64,000 nucleotides of DNA, taken from contig OZ026842.1 in NCBI GenBank assembly GCA_964023205.1, forward strand, positions 34,425,501 to 34,489,500, written 5' to 3'. This DNA is from Lutraria lutraria (Eukaryota; Mollusca; Bivalvia; Venerida; Mactridae). The notes under the pieces are model-generated. The model did no database searches, was not told the origin of the DNA, and saw nothing but the letters and a program-made list of their open reading frames with translations. The translations under genes were made by a program, and so were the position numbers. Position 1 is the first letter of the stretch. The number at the start of each line of letters is the position of its first letter. Of this stretch, positions 12,993-25,300 are shown piece after piece.

Positions 12993-14215
12993 GCTCGACT
13001 ACGAGTTTTGAGCCGTGACGAAATTATTCAGAATAGTCTACTAAGTGAAATAGGAGATATGGATATTCGGAACAAATCTGATTAAAACATATTGATAAGA
13101 TAAATTTAACCTGCTCAATAAATGTCGGTAATGCTGGCGCAATAGGTAGAGCGCTTTTACTCATGCTGTCGTATTAAATTAGGTCCGAGTTCAATTCCAG
13201 TCACCAGCTCTGTGTTTATGCATGTTTTTTTAGTGTTTTTTTCTGGTAAAGTATCTATGATCAAAATGTTTTATATAATTTTCGAGTTTTTTTAAGTCAA
13301 AAAGCTTGATATTGTAAAAAGATATGTTCGATGATTAATATGTAATCACGGAGGGGTTACAAGCAGTTTCAGTCACAGACTGGTTCCGGTGTACTGAACA
13401 TGTACGAACTATTGGAACAAATATATTGCTGTTGACGAGCTTCCTGAACCTATCATTATTGAGCTTGACTTGTATTCCGGCTTCCTATCTGACTCAGAGA
13501 CATATACAGCTGAAGGGTCATCGACAGACACAGCGGGTGAAGTAGGAGATCTGTGGTTAACTGTAAATGTGCAATATGAAATTACATCGTATTCATCTAA
13601 ATAAAACAAACAAAGATAAAGAAAACAAAATCAATGACTAACATGGGAAACAATAAGAATAAAATATACAGTGATATACAACATGTTTATAAGGTAAAGG
13701 TTTTGTTTATTATAGTGTCACCCCTATTGAAAGGGCCAGCCAAGTTGGCTTATGACACCTATCTTATGGTCACGAATCCCTTCTCCTTTTGCCGGGTGCC
13801 TGGCTGAGATGGGCCTACGGTTACCATTATTTAACTAGCTGGCGGCTCACTAACCGACCGCATCAGTTCTAACCCAGTCTCCACTGGGGTTCGAACCTTC
13901 GATCTCCCATTCCGAAGGCGGACACCTTAACCACTCGGCCACGGTTGCGGTTTATATGTATTTGAAGTTATAATGTTTAAAGACACTTTTCAAAAATACA
14001 TGATATGCCCGAGAAAAAAGTATGGTGCAATCTGGAATTGAACTCATGCCTGTTGACTCATAGTTAATACGAACGTTCTACCCACTGCGCCGGCGACACT
14101 TACTAAAATCGTTGTGCTAAATTATATTATACTCAATAACATATGTTCCGAATATCCACATCCCCTGGTTGATTTAGTGTATTCTTCCGTGACGGCTCAA
14201 AACTCATGGTTGAGC
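12993..14215. mobile_element. Long-terminal-inverted-repeat (foldback) element inserted upstream of gene 3
   Basis: About 200-220 bp at the left end (12993-13215) is repeated in inverse orientation at the right (about 14015-14215). Matching pieces include 'gttttgagccgtgacg', 'ggatattcggaac' and a tRNA-like module ending 'gagttcaattccag'. The flanks match the continuous 5' region of genes 4, 6 and 8 ('aatcaatgta' on the left, 'gtgaatgcata' on the right), so this is an insertion. A 'tata' may be the target duplication, but that is weak. Between the arms lie a family C SINE and no recognisable transposase. The superfamily is not identified. Confidence 0.65.
13690..13957 (-). repeat. tRNA-derived SINE, family C
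   Basis: Minus-strand copy with a tRNA-like head ('gtggccgagtggttaaggtg', B box 'ggttcgaacccc') and a body through 'tgcggtcggttagtgagccg'. Nested inside the foldback element at 12993-14215. The 5' part matches 9062-9203. Confidence 0.75.
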
Positions 14216-14340
14216 TATATATAAATGTACTTTTATACAAACACAATAACGTCACAGTGAATGCATACTATAATGATGACACGGTTCTATAATTTATACC
14301 CTCAAAATACTCAGTTTTATGTACTTTGTGACATTGAATG

Positions 14341-17300
14341 ATGGCCGACATAACGATTAGACAGGCAACATCTGAAGACAAAGATGACGTCATGAAAATC
14401 CACGAAAATGTTTATGACGGGTCTGATTATCTACCAGATTATTACGATGAATTCATGGCTTGTCAGAACACAACATCGTACGTGGCTGTCATGGAAGGCA
14501 GAATCGTAAGTTCATCTTTTATACTGAAGTATGAGCTCAAGAATGATTAAAAATGTTGGCATGTTACTTATTTGCAAAAAATCCATTTCTGGTCTTTAAT
14601 GATACATGCGGAACATTTCTGTAACTTGGCCGCCAAAGTTGTCTCCCTTGAAAACGTCTTATCGATCACTCCGATAACGTTTATCGATTAACTGATTTAC
14701 TATAGATTTATATAGGAGCTGTATGGTTTAACACTCATAACTTGTTTATAACATTAGATGAGAAAATTTTATAACCTCGTGAATTAATCTTCATTCTCTG
14801 CACTTTATTTCAATATGATTTTTATTAATGTGGTATGTGAACTTATTGCTTCCATTTTCGTTTGAAGTTGGTGACTATCGTTCGTTCATAATTCTATATG
14901 AAAACTGTCAAAATACTCTTAAACCTCGTTTTTGACAGGCCATAAAGTTGTTTTTTTTCTAAATGACATTTTTTTATAACCTCGTGAAGTATTCTGTGGT
15001 GTCCAAGCTTTATTACAATATATTTTTTAAGAAATTTGAAAATATGGAAATTGCTTCCAATTTAGTTTAAAAATGGAGATATTCGCGTTCAAGCGCGCGT
15101 TTCCGTATCAATATTGTACATGTAGTAAGTACGTTGTACATGTACAGTAGTCGATGTAGCAACTACCGAATTAGTTGTTGTTATTATGACATTTCATACA
15201 TTTAACACGTGACTAATTCTTAAATTGCTTTAGCAGGTGTATAATTTAAGTCGGTATATTTTTACCATGTTGCAAAAACAGCTAATTTTTAGCAAACTGT
15301 TCGATAATTCAATAACTCGATACATATTTATTTTCTTAATCAGGTTTATATAAGCGGGTCTAAAAACTCAAAATATATCCATGGCTATATATATTACAAA
15401 TTAATAAATGAAGGCAGACAGTTTTATTGAGAAAACATTATTCAGAAAATATGTATGTATATAAGTCCTTGGTAAATCAAAACAATAGACAAATTTGTTA
15501 TAAAATATAAGAAATATATTTTATTGAACCAATTTCGATGTACAACAATATTTTACACAAAGCCTTTTTTAGTCTCATCTAGTAAAAATATTGTCAAATG
15601 CTTTTTCTTATTTCTTTGCAATATCATTGAAAAAATACCGTGCTATATATCTATATGTACTTCTTGATTGAAAAGAATATTAAGAAAATGTATTCTTGTG
15701 GATACATTTTTTTATCTGATACAGATATGGCTAAAGCCTCTGACCACTTTTATGACTGATGATATACAATTAACAGGATGTTACGTAATATTTATTGATT
15801 TTATCACCCTGTTAAAGGGATATTGCTCATTCATGCAGTATCGGTCGGGTGTTAAAATTGACATACAATGTTTGATATATATGCCATTTAAAATCAAATA
15901 CCAATTTATTATTATTATTATTATTGAAAGTGCCGTTTTAACTTTTTAAAGTCCCAAGAGATTTACTAATACAGTTCTACTAGGACAGTAATCAATAAAT
16001 ATCTAAATTTAAAGATAGATAAATCTTTTTTTTAATTTATGCCGATGGCACATCATCACAATAAATATATAGACATACATGATATTGTACGTAAACAGTG
16101 AATGAGTAAGACTAACAAACAATCCCTGATTCTCGCGCACACACTCGCACATACATACCCCAACACCCTTAAAACATCAAATATCAAATAGCTAAATTTA
16201 AAGAGATTGGACAGCTCCTATTATGTGACCACAAAAGCAACAGGAGGTCTACTCTCTTAATTGTTTTATTGTCCCTTATCTGTCTAATCCTGTCTGGTCA
16301 CGGTCAGCTTAGTGTCTGGTTAAAAGATTTATAATGATAATTAGTTGATGAAAAAAAAATTGTTGTATTTATAAGCATATAAAACAAATTATATTGAATA
16401 CTGATATTATTTAAAAATATATATATTTTTCAGAGTTTCCAATATCTTGTTTGCCTTACTTAGTACAGTCATTAGAGATCGCGTTCCAACAACGACTTGT
16501 ATCTAGTCGGGAAATAAGAATCACTATGTCAGTTTGACTTGTCCTGGAAAAACATGCATTTTTTAGAAATGCGAAAGTTGAAAAATTAACCGTGACCGTA
16601 GAAAAAACTCAACATATTTTATTCTGTCGAACGATTGAATTTTTTAATTATATATTCATATGATTATTTCCTTTAGTAGTGTGAAACAGGGATGCTATAT
16701 TTCCCTGTGTGAAATGAATGTATAAACACGTATAGAACTGTGTTCTGTAAGGTGTTTGATTCCGAAAAATCAAAATATATTACTGCTGTAATATTTCATC
16801 TAATAATATGCACTTTCCTTTACCTTATATAAAGTCAATAAATTGGAATCAAACAACATCAGTTTATTGCTGGTTTGTTAATGTTATTCAAATCAATATT
16901 CATTTATTCATTTAAAGATCATCATTAAAATATGTAATAATGCATTTTAAAAACAAAAAAATATGACCTTTTCCTTTTAATTATTATGTTGAAGACCATG
17001 ATCCTTTACCCTCGTGAGAAAAACAATACTCTCACTTCCCTAAAACTCAGATCGCACAAAAAACGACCAGGAGATATAGATCTCGGTTTAACGCTAAATA
17101 ATCCATATTCGATAAGGTTAACTTGCTAAAATCAATACTGACTACTTGGCGTAAAGGGAAACAACTAGTTTATCACACAGGTAAAAAAATCAATAACGGC
17201 AGGAGTTGTCTTTTCATAGGGAAATAGCGCCAATGTTCCGCATGTATACCTTTTTACAGCGGTTTAATTTGATAGTATTAATATCACTCCCAAGACAGGT

Positions 17301-20300
17301 GAAGCACGAGTAGTTTTCAATATAATTTAGTGACATACCTTTATCAATAGAAAAATATTGATTCGATGTTCAAATTTGAGAGTTTTCCACTGTTCTCATG
17401 CGCAACGTCTTAAGTAGTCACTAGGTTCAGCGCACGAGTACTAGTCTTTGCTTTACCATTACTTGTATATTACAAACAAACACAAACAACTTCACTTATT
17501 TGCAATACCGGACTGTGCGGTGTTTATTTGGCGACCACGAAAGCAGCAAATGAATTGAACATAGAATGTTTGTACATGTACAATGGTATCAATCATGGTA
17601 TACGAGTGTATAACACAGTCGTATCATTGAAAAACTCTAGTGTGCAAACTGAATCGCCCAGGAACAACCAGAGATCAAAACCCTGTAGGGAAAAATTTCT
17701 CTGGAAACCTGTACCCCATGTCAATTTTCAGATTGCAGAGCATATGGGGCCACACTGTTTACAAATGCGATACGAAAGTTCGACAGTATAGTAATTATAC
17801 AAAAATATACATAATCATGATAACCGAAATTATTTCTGACATCTAAATTTTGAATACTACTGAAATTGAACTTGTGAAGAGCTATCCGGTAGAATGACCA
17901 ATTACACATCATTCCACAGTTTTAAACATTACGCGCACGAGATTTTCGTGCACATCTGTATAAAACACCCTTAATAATATGCAACGCGGAAAGACAAATA
18001 TTTCACGCTATACTATCGAACCGCGTGAAATGAATATTATTTACTTACTACAAAAATATACTGATCACATCCGCAATTATAAGGCTGCCTCCACCATATA
18101 GACGTTATACTTTGGACACAATTTTTAACGTAAAATGGATCGATTTAAAAGAATGGATCTTGTAGAATATATCAAGTAAGACATCCATTATTAATGCACT
18201 TTTCTGACGTATCTGCTAGATAAAAATGTTAATGTTATAAAAATAGTATAGCACAATGATCTCTTTGATAGTTACTGATACAAAAGATACTTCAATTCAT
18301 TTAACGACACATTTTGAAATTTCTTTAAAAGTTGATGCCCTTATTAAAAGAACATAAATAACAACTTTCTGTAAATATTACTCGTTGACTTGTATTTTTC
18401 TATATCAGATTAGATTGATACTTAGTTTTTGCATCTTTTAATTGCAACGAGTTTTCACTGAAATTCTTATATTTTCTTCGCAACATACGCTATTCCATAA
18501 GACTCAATGCAAATTCAAAGGGATAATGGATTGACTTTTAAAAGCTCATTGTATGAACTTTATGTCTAGGAGAAGCGTTTATATCTTAATGTGTGGTTCA
18601 TTTATAATAAATTTGTAAATTAAATTATTCTGTTAAAAATCACAGTATCTCTCTTTGTTAATCCAATATGCATTAAAAATAAAGGCGCGATTCATAAGTA
18701 TGCTTCAAGTAGATGGTGGAAAGACTTTCTATACAATCCGAGTCATAATGTAAACAAAAAGTTTGTTTACAATACCATTCATCGTTACGCATACTATTCA
18801 TGGACGTTTTGTTAGATTTTGACGACAATCAAATCGAGACATAGTTTGAGACCACCAGAAGATTAGCAATGCTTCTTTATCATGTTTTTAAAGTCAAAGT
18901 AAATGTATTAATTCCTTGCCAGATGTTATATACTAGTAACACGATAGTTATGTTTGCCAACTCTGTCAGCCAATCTATTTGTCATATGTATGGTGTTGAC
19001 ATGTATGTGGATCGGCCGGGAGGCCTTGACATGCATACCTTATGCTATATATATACTGTTCTAGTATCACACATTAGAAAGTTGTATGCTATCAAATTCA
19101 TGTCAATACACGAAGTAACGTTTTATCATCTCTAAAGTTAGGTTTTATGTTGCGGTTATGTGTATTCGTTGGTCATATGTTGGTTTTCTCTTAATTGTTT
19201 GAACTGTTTACATTGACGATCTAATTACAGGTTGGATTCACTAGTATGTTCCTTGTTGATGACGGTAAAACGGTGATATCACGAGCCAGTAGAGTTAGTC
19301 GAAGCGTGGAAGGAAAAGGGGTTTATAAAACTCTCCATAATTACACATTAAAACATACACCAGCAGAGTTTGTTGCTTTTACAGTCGATAATCTGAACGA
19401 GTCCGTTAAACGGCCATCATTTCAACAGCAATATACATTCCTTGGATCAAGGGTAAAGTTCACTTTAAATTTCTTTAATATTTTTGGTTTATGCTTGAAA
19501 GACGTTGACCACCAATTTTTGATTGTAATAATATTATTGTACTAGAACGAATAATAACGATCAGTCTATAAAGAGGTGTTGCCAGAAATATTTTGACCGA
19601 AGATACAACAAAAAAGGGAATTTACACTTCAGTTAACCTCTTATTGGGGTAAGAAGTCGGTGGCGATGTAGGGAACTCGAAGGTAACCAAGACAAACTGA
19701 TCAGTCAAAACCAATACGATAGATACTATAATTGCACTTAAAATATTATGATAAAATGGTGATAGTTGTCGACACTTATACAACTTGTGTTGGTAAGCTA
19801 ATAAAATGGCATGATTTGTCTATTAGATGTATACTATTGTATGTCGTGTATTTACAATCATTTACAAGTTACACATCAATTCATTTTCTTGCAAAGCGTC
19901 AAAATCTCTTTCAGCCGTTTCCTGCGTATCAAATGAGCAAAGAAAATCTTTCGTGGCAGACAATGGACTTTGGTAAGCGGCTTACTCCAAGTGACAAAGA
20001 ACTGTCCGCTTACTTCAATTCTGAAACAATTAAGCCTTATTTATTTCCAATGGACCGATTGATTGTTGATTGGATACCATTTCGATTATTGAAGAGCAAC
20101 ATTCCATTGATGAAGGAAAATCATCGTACTCGTTTTTACTCTGATGTAATAGAAGGCAAAGGTGGTAAGGTACACGGTTTACTTAGCATTTCCACGACAA
20201 TGCGTGTTCAAAATCCTCCATATAATTGTGTTTTGAACATATATGGTACTGATACTGTTACATTATTCCAGCATATTTCTATGCACGTTAGAAGTATGAT

Positions 20301-20508
20301 GGAGTTGTCGGAAGGATGTAGAAGGACTAAATTAATCGTGGTAGTAGAACAAACTTTCGACATTGAAGCTTTAGAAAAAGTTATGGCTGAAGTTGGTCTA
20401 TCGAAAAGTATAGTGACTGATTCAAATGGCATGTTATATACACATATCATAATTGTCGAAAAAAAACTTGAATTGAATGAAGAAAGAAAGAAAGATGTAT
20501 ATACCTAG
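14341..20508 (+). CDS. Gene 3: histidine N-acetyltransferase/NAT16-like GNAT acetyltransferase (3 exons)
   Basis: Exons are 14341-14505, 19231-19452 and 19915-20508, giving 326 residues. A second ATG lies immediately upstream (14338). Intron 1 is the longest in the array (4725 bp). Exon 2 has SMFLVDDGKT and EGKGVYKTL; exon 3 has DRLIVDWIPFRLL and LNIYGTD. The C terminus is odd: the A run before the usual stop has eight As where gene 6 has seven, so the frame passes the normal TGA and ends 'ERKKDVYT', 11 residues longer. AATAAA is at 20531. Exon 1 is one base different from gene 5 and three from gene 4, although the flanks are much more diverged. By family an acetyl-CoA-dependent small-molecule acetyltransferase; substrate unknown. 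Confidence 0.83.
14506..18687. other. Long intron 1 of gene 3, unannotated part
   Basis: No exon is recognisable. About 17215-17400 matches the intron 1 block found just after exon 1 in gene 5 (33262-33420), so some 2.7 kb of extra DNA sits between exon 1 and that block. About 16280-16400 is a dispersed repeat related to 5190-5340. A short ATT microsatellite lies at 15905-15925. The remaining short reading frames look like chance. Confidence 0.5.
18688..18899 (+). pseudogene. Fossil second copy of exon 2 in intron 1 of gene 3
   Basis: The sequence aligns from the start of exon 2 ('cgattcataagtatgcttc' against 'ggattcacaagtatgttcc') to its end ('aaagtcaaag' followed by 'taaatg'). Length is 212 bp against 222. 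A stop codon and frame breaks make it non-coding. The nearest relative is 34215-34409. It ends 331 bp before the intact exon 2. Confidence 0.75.
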
Positions 20509-20734
20509 TATGTTACTTGTCACGAGTACCAATAAAAATATTTACTATTACCGAAATTGTGTAACAAATCAGATGAAAGAACAGATAAAACAACAAAGTC
20601 TGCTCATTTTGCTCAACTTGTAGAGTGTTAGGTTATCGAACCTTGGGTTCATGAGTTCGTACACAAGGTCCAAGGTTATAAACCCTGAGATCAGTGTCCG
20701 ATCTCAACTCTCATCTTCATTGTCAACTTATGTT

Positions 20735-20860
20735 AAAAATGTGTGCACTTAATGCTAATGAGATAACCGAAGTGTGATCAGTCATCAAGTTAATGGTGTT
20801 CATAGAACAACAAATCGACCACGAATCTCTGTATTGGTTTAACAATGAGCAGTAATTAAT
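20735..20860 (+). pseudogene. Relic of a gene-2-type exon 3
   Basis: Matches gene 2 exon 3: 'cttaatgctaatgagataac', then 'gttcatagaacaacaaat', then 'ttggtttaacaatgag', with a stop and an internal deletion. The following DNA also resembles the gene 2 downstream region (11320-11470). This is the 3' remnant of a lost gene-2-like copy between genes 3 and 4. Confidence 0.7.
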
Positions 20861-21116
20861 AAATACACAAATAAATCAATAGTTTTTGTTCTCGGTTTTC
20901 GGGTTTCCAGCTCTTTTCAAAAGTTTTTAGATTTGGGCTGACAGACAGTTAATCTATCCAGTGTTTCTCGATGATGTGCAAGTACCAATACAGTTCTTAT
21001 CAAATAACTTCTCCATATGAATAACTAGGATGAGTGACGAGAAACGAATATAACCCGAGAAATAATGTATTTTACCTAGTTCTCAAAGAGAACAATATGC
21101 ATTGTTCAGTTCACCT

Positions 21117-21350
21117 GGCCCCGAGGTTATACAACTAGAGACCGGTCTCCGAGCTCAAATCTCATATTTTGTCTTTGAATGGTTCTCAGTCAGTTGTGAT
21201 CAGACAATAATGATATTATTCATACATTAGTCGGACAGTATAATTGATCTGAATATGTATTTAAACATTAATCAGCTCTATCTTTCAATCATAATACGAA
21301 ATTGAGCTTTGAGCTCGGAGACCGTTCTCAAGTTTTATAACCTCGGGGCC
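21117..21350. mobile_element. Small foldback/MITE-like element
   Basis: The left end 'ggccccgaggttata' is the exact reverse complement of the right end. Matching continues inward with mismatches ('gagaccggtctccgagctca' against 'tgagctcggagaccgttctc'), giving inverted arms of about 50 bp in a 234-bp element. No clear target duplication is visible, so the superfamily is open. Confidence 0.65.
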
Positions 21351-21374
21351 TGATCTGTTTTCTTACCAGTACTA

Positions 21375-21527
21375 ACTTGCCTTCCAACAAGGAGCCAGTT
21401 AATTCTCCACATAGGCATTTTTGTCAAATATTCATCGAAGGATATGACCTGCCGCGATGGGAATTCGAATCCAGATCAGCCGGGTCACATGTCTAGAGCA
21501 CCAACCGCTGGACCACGACCGCAGCCC
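21375..21527 (-). repeat. tRNA-derived SINE, family F
   Basis: On the minus strand it reads 'tggtccagcggttggtgctc' (A-box region), then 'ggattcgaattccc' (B-box region), then 'aggtcatatcct'. Relatives are at 55790-55920 (plus) and 59190-59335 (minus), with a diverged one near 880-1000. Confidence 0.65.
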
Positions 21528-22436
21528 TTATGAATGTTGTGGTACTATATATATTTAACATTGCGTTTAAAACAGTTCATTTTTTCAATTATTTTGCCAT
21601 TACTTTATTATAACGTTTTTGTTATCATATTCATTTTAATAATGCTGTATTTCACTTGAAAACGTTAAGTAGTGCATACTTGGGATTTCTTCGTAAATAA
21701 GAAGGCCAAAAGGTAGCTTTCTTATTGTAAAGAACACCCAATTGTGCAATCTAACCGTATTAGTGTTCTTAGTGTATTAGGTCGTTCTTCGAATTAATCT
21801 AAGAAGTATGAACATCTGTTTTATATTTCTATTAAGATAAAGAAGTCAAAAGTGAAAGGAATCCTTGTTAGTGATTGGATAAGGAAGCAGGGCAAGCACT
21901 TACATTGGTTAAACGTCAGTTAAATTCATTTCATGTTGTACATTTTTTTGGGCAAAATTTTCAGAACTTAAGCAAAGGGGAGCAAACATATGAAACAGAT
22001 TAATGTTTGTCACACCGGACCATAGACAAATCCCCGATTAATCTATTTTTTTTCTCAATTCTATGTTCTTCTATATAACTCGTATTTTAAATCACTTGTG
22101 CAAAAGTTTATCAATCCTAGGCAATGTTATCAAATGAATATTCGAAAGTATTGTTGTAACACTATACTTTTTCATTGGAACTTGATAGCAAACCAGGGAC
22201 CCGTTTTATAGACATATCTAAACTAATGTAACAATAATTAGTCTTAGGTATTTTGCTATCCCTAGTTTGTAGACAAAACGTATTTTATTGGCAGGTGATA
22301 AAGGTAGAAGTCAGAAATCCTCACCATTAGCAAGAGTTTAAAGTTGTGTAAAAACTGCATGATTTCCACCTTTGATATACAACAACACGACTACAACAGT
22401 CAGGCACGACAATCATTTCTAAGCTACGTATGCAAT

Positions 22437-22480
22437 GTAATTATGTATGAACACGTTGGTGTGTCGTATGTTTAAATACA
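22437..22480 (+). promoter_or_regulatory. Conserved upstream block, gene 4
   Basis: 'atgtatgaacacgttggtg' followed by TATA-like 'tttaaata', ending 195 bp before the start codon. The same block at similar spacing precedes genes 5-8. Core promoter function is inferred. Confidence 0.5.
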
Positions 22481-22674
22481 AATATCTGAGAAACCAGCGA
22501 CCTTATTTTCATCTCACATCGACCTACGTAAACAAACTGTTATCGCTCAAATCAATGTAAACCAGTGCGATATGAACGACACAATGAATGCATATTACTA
22601 TGCCGACACGACGTTCTGTTATTGTTTAGGATCAAAATACTGATTCAGTTTTGTACAGTTTATGAAATCGTATG

Positions 22675-25300
22675 ATGGCCGACATAACGATTAGACAGGC
22701 AACATCTGAAGACAAAGATGACGTCATGAAAATCCACGAAAATGTTTATGACGGGTCTGATTATCTACCAGATTATTACGATGAATTCATGGCTTGTCAA
22801 AACACAACATCGTACGTGGCTGTCATGGAAGGCAAACTCGTAAGTTAATTTTTGATAATGAGTAATACAAGAATAGTTTAAAAATGTGGTCATGTTCCTT
22901 GAATTCGCAAAAGTTCTTAACTAGAACTAGTCTGTAATAGAATAAACCATTTTTACATCGGTTTAATTTGAATATATTAAAATTATGGATATGCAGCACT
23001 GAGAGTACTGTCAGGAACGAAGTTTACATGTGTTAGATAAAACCAGCCTTAAAAATTAAAGGCCTGTCCTTGCCGAGAATTTGATGAACGGCTCAAGGAA
23101 TGTTCATCAGTTTATTCATGAATTGTTCCATGTACCTATAAAATGTCCATGAACTAATTTATGAACCTTAGGCAGTCTTTATCAAAAATGTGTTTGCATT
23201 AGGTTCATGACTTATTGCATTATTTTGATGAACCTTTGATGAACTTTGATTAACAATTCATGAAACTTCCTGAACGGATCATGAAGTTATGATGTTCATG
23301 AACAGTTCATTAAGTTTCATTAATTGTTCACGGACTTCAGTTGATGAACAATTCATGAAACTTAGGTTCATGAACTGTTGATGAGTTATGTTGATGAACG
23401 TTTGATTAACTTTGATGAACAATTCATGAAAATCATCAGTTCATGAACAAATTCTCAACAGTGGTGTTATCTTAATTATGAATTAGAATTTGAGGGCCAA
23501 GTATATGTCTTGAAAAATGTACGTCAATAAGCCAATTAACCACAATTATTAAGGAAAAGCTACACTCTAAAAGTCATGCTTCTAGTGGATGGCTGAAAAA
23601 AGTTAAAGTCAATTTGAGCCAGACGAGTTAGTCATGTTGAAAGGATGTTTACAAAATCCTCCATCGTTTCACATACAATCCATGGTTATTCTGTTAGATT
23701 AAGACGTCACTTGAACGTAACATTATTGAAAGATTGATATAGTGCGATTTTATTAAACTGTCAACGCTAAATAATTACACGGTCGCTGAATGCACTTATT
23801 TTTAACTTCGTGTCACAGTCGATAGTTTTCGTTTATTTTACCGTTAGGGAATGTCCCATTCCACATGTTTATATAGTATATCGAAGATTATCGCATCACT
23901 TACGAAATTAATCGAAGCTAAAAATATATGAAAGCATTGACCGTGAAATTATGCGGCTTTGACAGGTTAATAAAATCGCACTATACCACAATTTAAAAAG
24001 TCCGTATGTTATCAGAATATATGTAATGCACGAAGTCACATTTTTCACACCTCATTGACAATGTCATTACAGGTTGGATTCACAAGTATGTTCCTTGTTG
24101 ATGACGGAATAACTGTGATAACACGAGCCAGTAGAGTTAGTCCACGCATGGAAGGAAAGGGAGTTTATAAAACTCTCCATAAGTACACATTAAAAGAGAC
24201 GTCAGCAGATCAAGTTGCCTTTACTGTCGATAATCTAAATGAGTCCGCGAAAAAGTCGTCATTTCTACAGGAATATACGTTGATTGGTTCAATGGTAAAG
24301 TGCACTTCGAGTTTCTTTAATATTATGGTTTACAACTTAAAGACATTCACCACTAAATTTTAGTTGGAACGAAGCGGATTACCAGTCTAAGTGATGTTAT
24401 AATCATTATTTTGACTGAAGATACAACAAAGTTACCCTTCATTTGACCTCTTATTAGTGTAGAAAGTTGGTGGCGATGTAGGGAACTCCTAGGCACACTG
24501 ATCAGTCAATGCTATTGATACACGTTTGAAACAGAATACGATAGAAACTATACTTGTACTAATAATTGTCGACACTCAGTGTCAACTTGTGTAAGCTTGC
24601 TATTAAAATGACATGCTTTGTCTATTGGAAGTTTACTATATGTCGTATAATTACAATCTCTTAAACGTTATACGTCAATTCATGTGTTTTTCTTGCAAAA
24701 CATCAAACACTTAACATTAATTACATTAATCTCTTTTAGCCGTTTTCGGCATACCATTTGAGCAAAGAAAATCTTTCATGGCAGTCAATGGATGTCGATA
24801 AGCTGCATACACCAAGTGACCAGGAATTGACTGCTTACTTAAATTCTGCGACAATAAAGTCTTATCTATTTCCAATGGACCGATTTATTGTTGATTGGGT
24901 ACCATTTCGATTACTGAAGAGCAACATACCACTGGTGAAGACAAATCATCGTACACGATTTTACTCGGATGTAATGGATGGCAACGACGGTAAAGCCCAT
25001 GGTTTACTTAGCTTTTCTACAACAAATTGTGTTCAAAACCCTCCATATAATTGTGTTTTGAACATATATGGTACTGATACTGTTACATTACTCCAGCATA
25101 TTTCTATGCACGCTAGGAGTATGATGGAGTTGTCTGAAGGATGTAGAAGGACTAAATTAACCGTGTTAGTAAATCAAAATTTCGACATTGAAGCTTTAGA
25201 AAAAGTTATGGAAGACGTTGGTCTATCGAAAATTATAGTGGCTTATTCAAATGACCTGTTGTGTACACATATGCTAGTGTTCGAAAAAAAGTTAAAATGA
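22675..25300 (+). CDS. Gene 4: histidine N-acetyltransferase/NAT16-like GNAT acetyltransferase (3 exons)
   Basis: Exons are 22675-22839, 24073-24294 and 24740-25300, giving 315 residues. Exon 1 opens with two ATGs (22672, 22675) and ends KL before the donor. It differs from exon 1 of gene 3 at three bases. Exon 2 keeps EGKGVYKTL but ends in an ATG codon where the other copies have AAG or AGG just before the donor. Exon 3 carries DRFIVDWVPFRLL and LNIYGTD. The 3' flank is the first copy of the block duplicated after gene 6. Intron 1 contains a 'ttcatgaac'-rich patch and a fossil exon 2. Acetyl-CoA-dependent acetyltransferase by family; substrate not known. Confidence 0.86.
23075..23460 (+). 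repeat. Cluster of short 'gatgaac' / 'ttcatgaac' motifs
   Basis: Over about 385 bp the words 'ttcatgaa', 'gttcatgaac', 'tgatgaac' and 'gttcatca' recur many times in both orientations, making a dense set of imperfect inverted repeats. It is in intron 1 of gene 4 and nowhere else in the window. Confidence 0.7.
23571..23712 (+). pseudogene. Fossil second copy of exon 2 in intron 1 of gene 4
   Basis: Weakly but recognisably aligned with exon 2: 'atgcttctagtggatggc' matches the SMFLVDDG region and 'tttacaaaatcctccatcg' the VYKTLH region. Stops interrupt it. The position upstream of the intact exon 2 (24073) is the same as in genes 3, 5, 6, 7 and 8. Confidence 0.6.

Larger units (their letters stand above)
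20861..22436. other. Gene 3 / gene 4 intergenic region
   Basis: Non-coding. Just upstream, 20590-20720 has a tRNA-like, palindrome-rich stretch ('aggttatcgaaccttgg'). 20890-21020 and 22010-22150 resemble parts of the gene 2 downstream spacer. A foldback element and a SINE are listed separately. I see no further gene. Confidence 0.5.

Noticed and set aside
13135..13210. Possible tRNA gene
   Set aside because: A- and B-box-like parts and a partial acceptor stem are present, but the cloverleaf does not close properly and the sequence is an arm of the foldback element.
13409..13609. 66-residue minus-strand reading frame with a Ser-rich end
   Set aside because: It lies inside the foldback element, has no recognisable motif and no relatives in the window.
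15668..15949. 93-codon frame in gene 3 intron 1
   Set aside because: AT-rich, hydrophobic by composition, ends in an ATT microsatellite; no support as a gene.
17528..17912. Overlapping short frames on both strands in gene 3 intron 1
   Set aside because: No motif, no splice logic, and they overlap each other; treated as chance.
20208..20450. Minus-strand frame opposite gene 3 exon 3 (similar at 61825-62115)
   Set aside because: Mirror frame of a conserved coding exon; no independent evidence.
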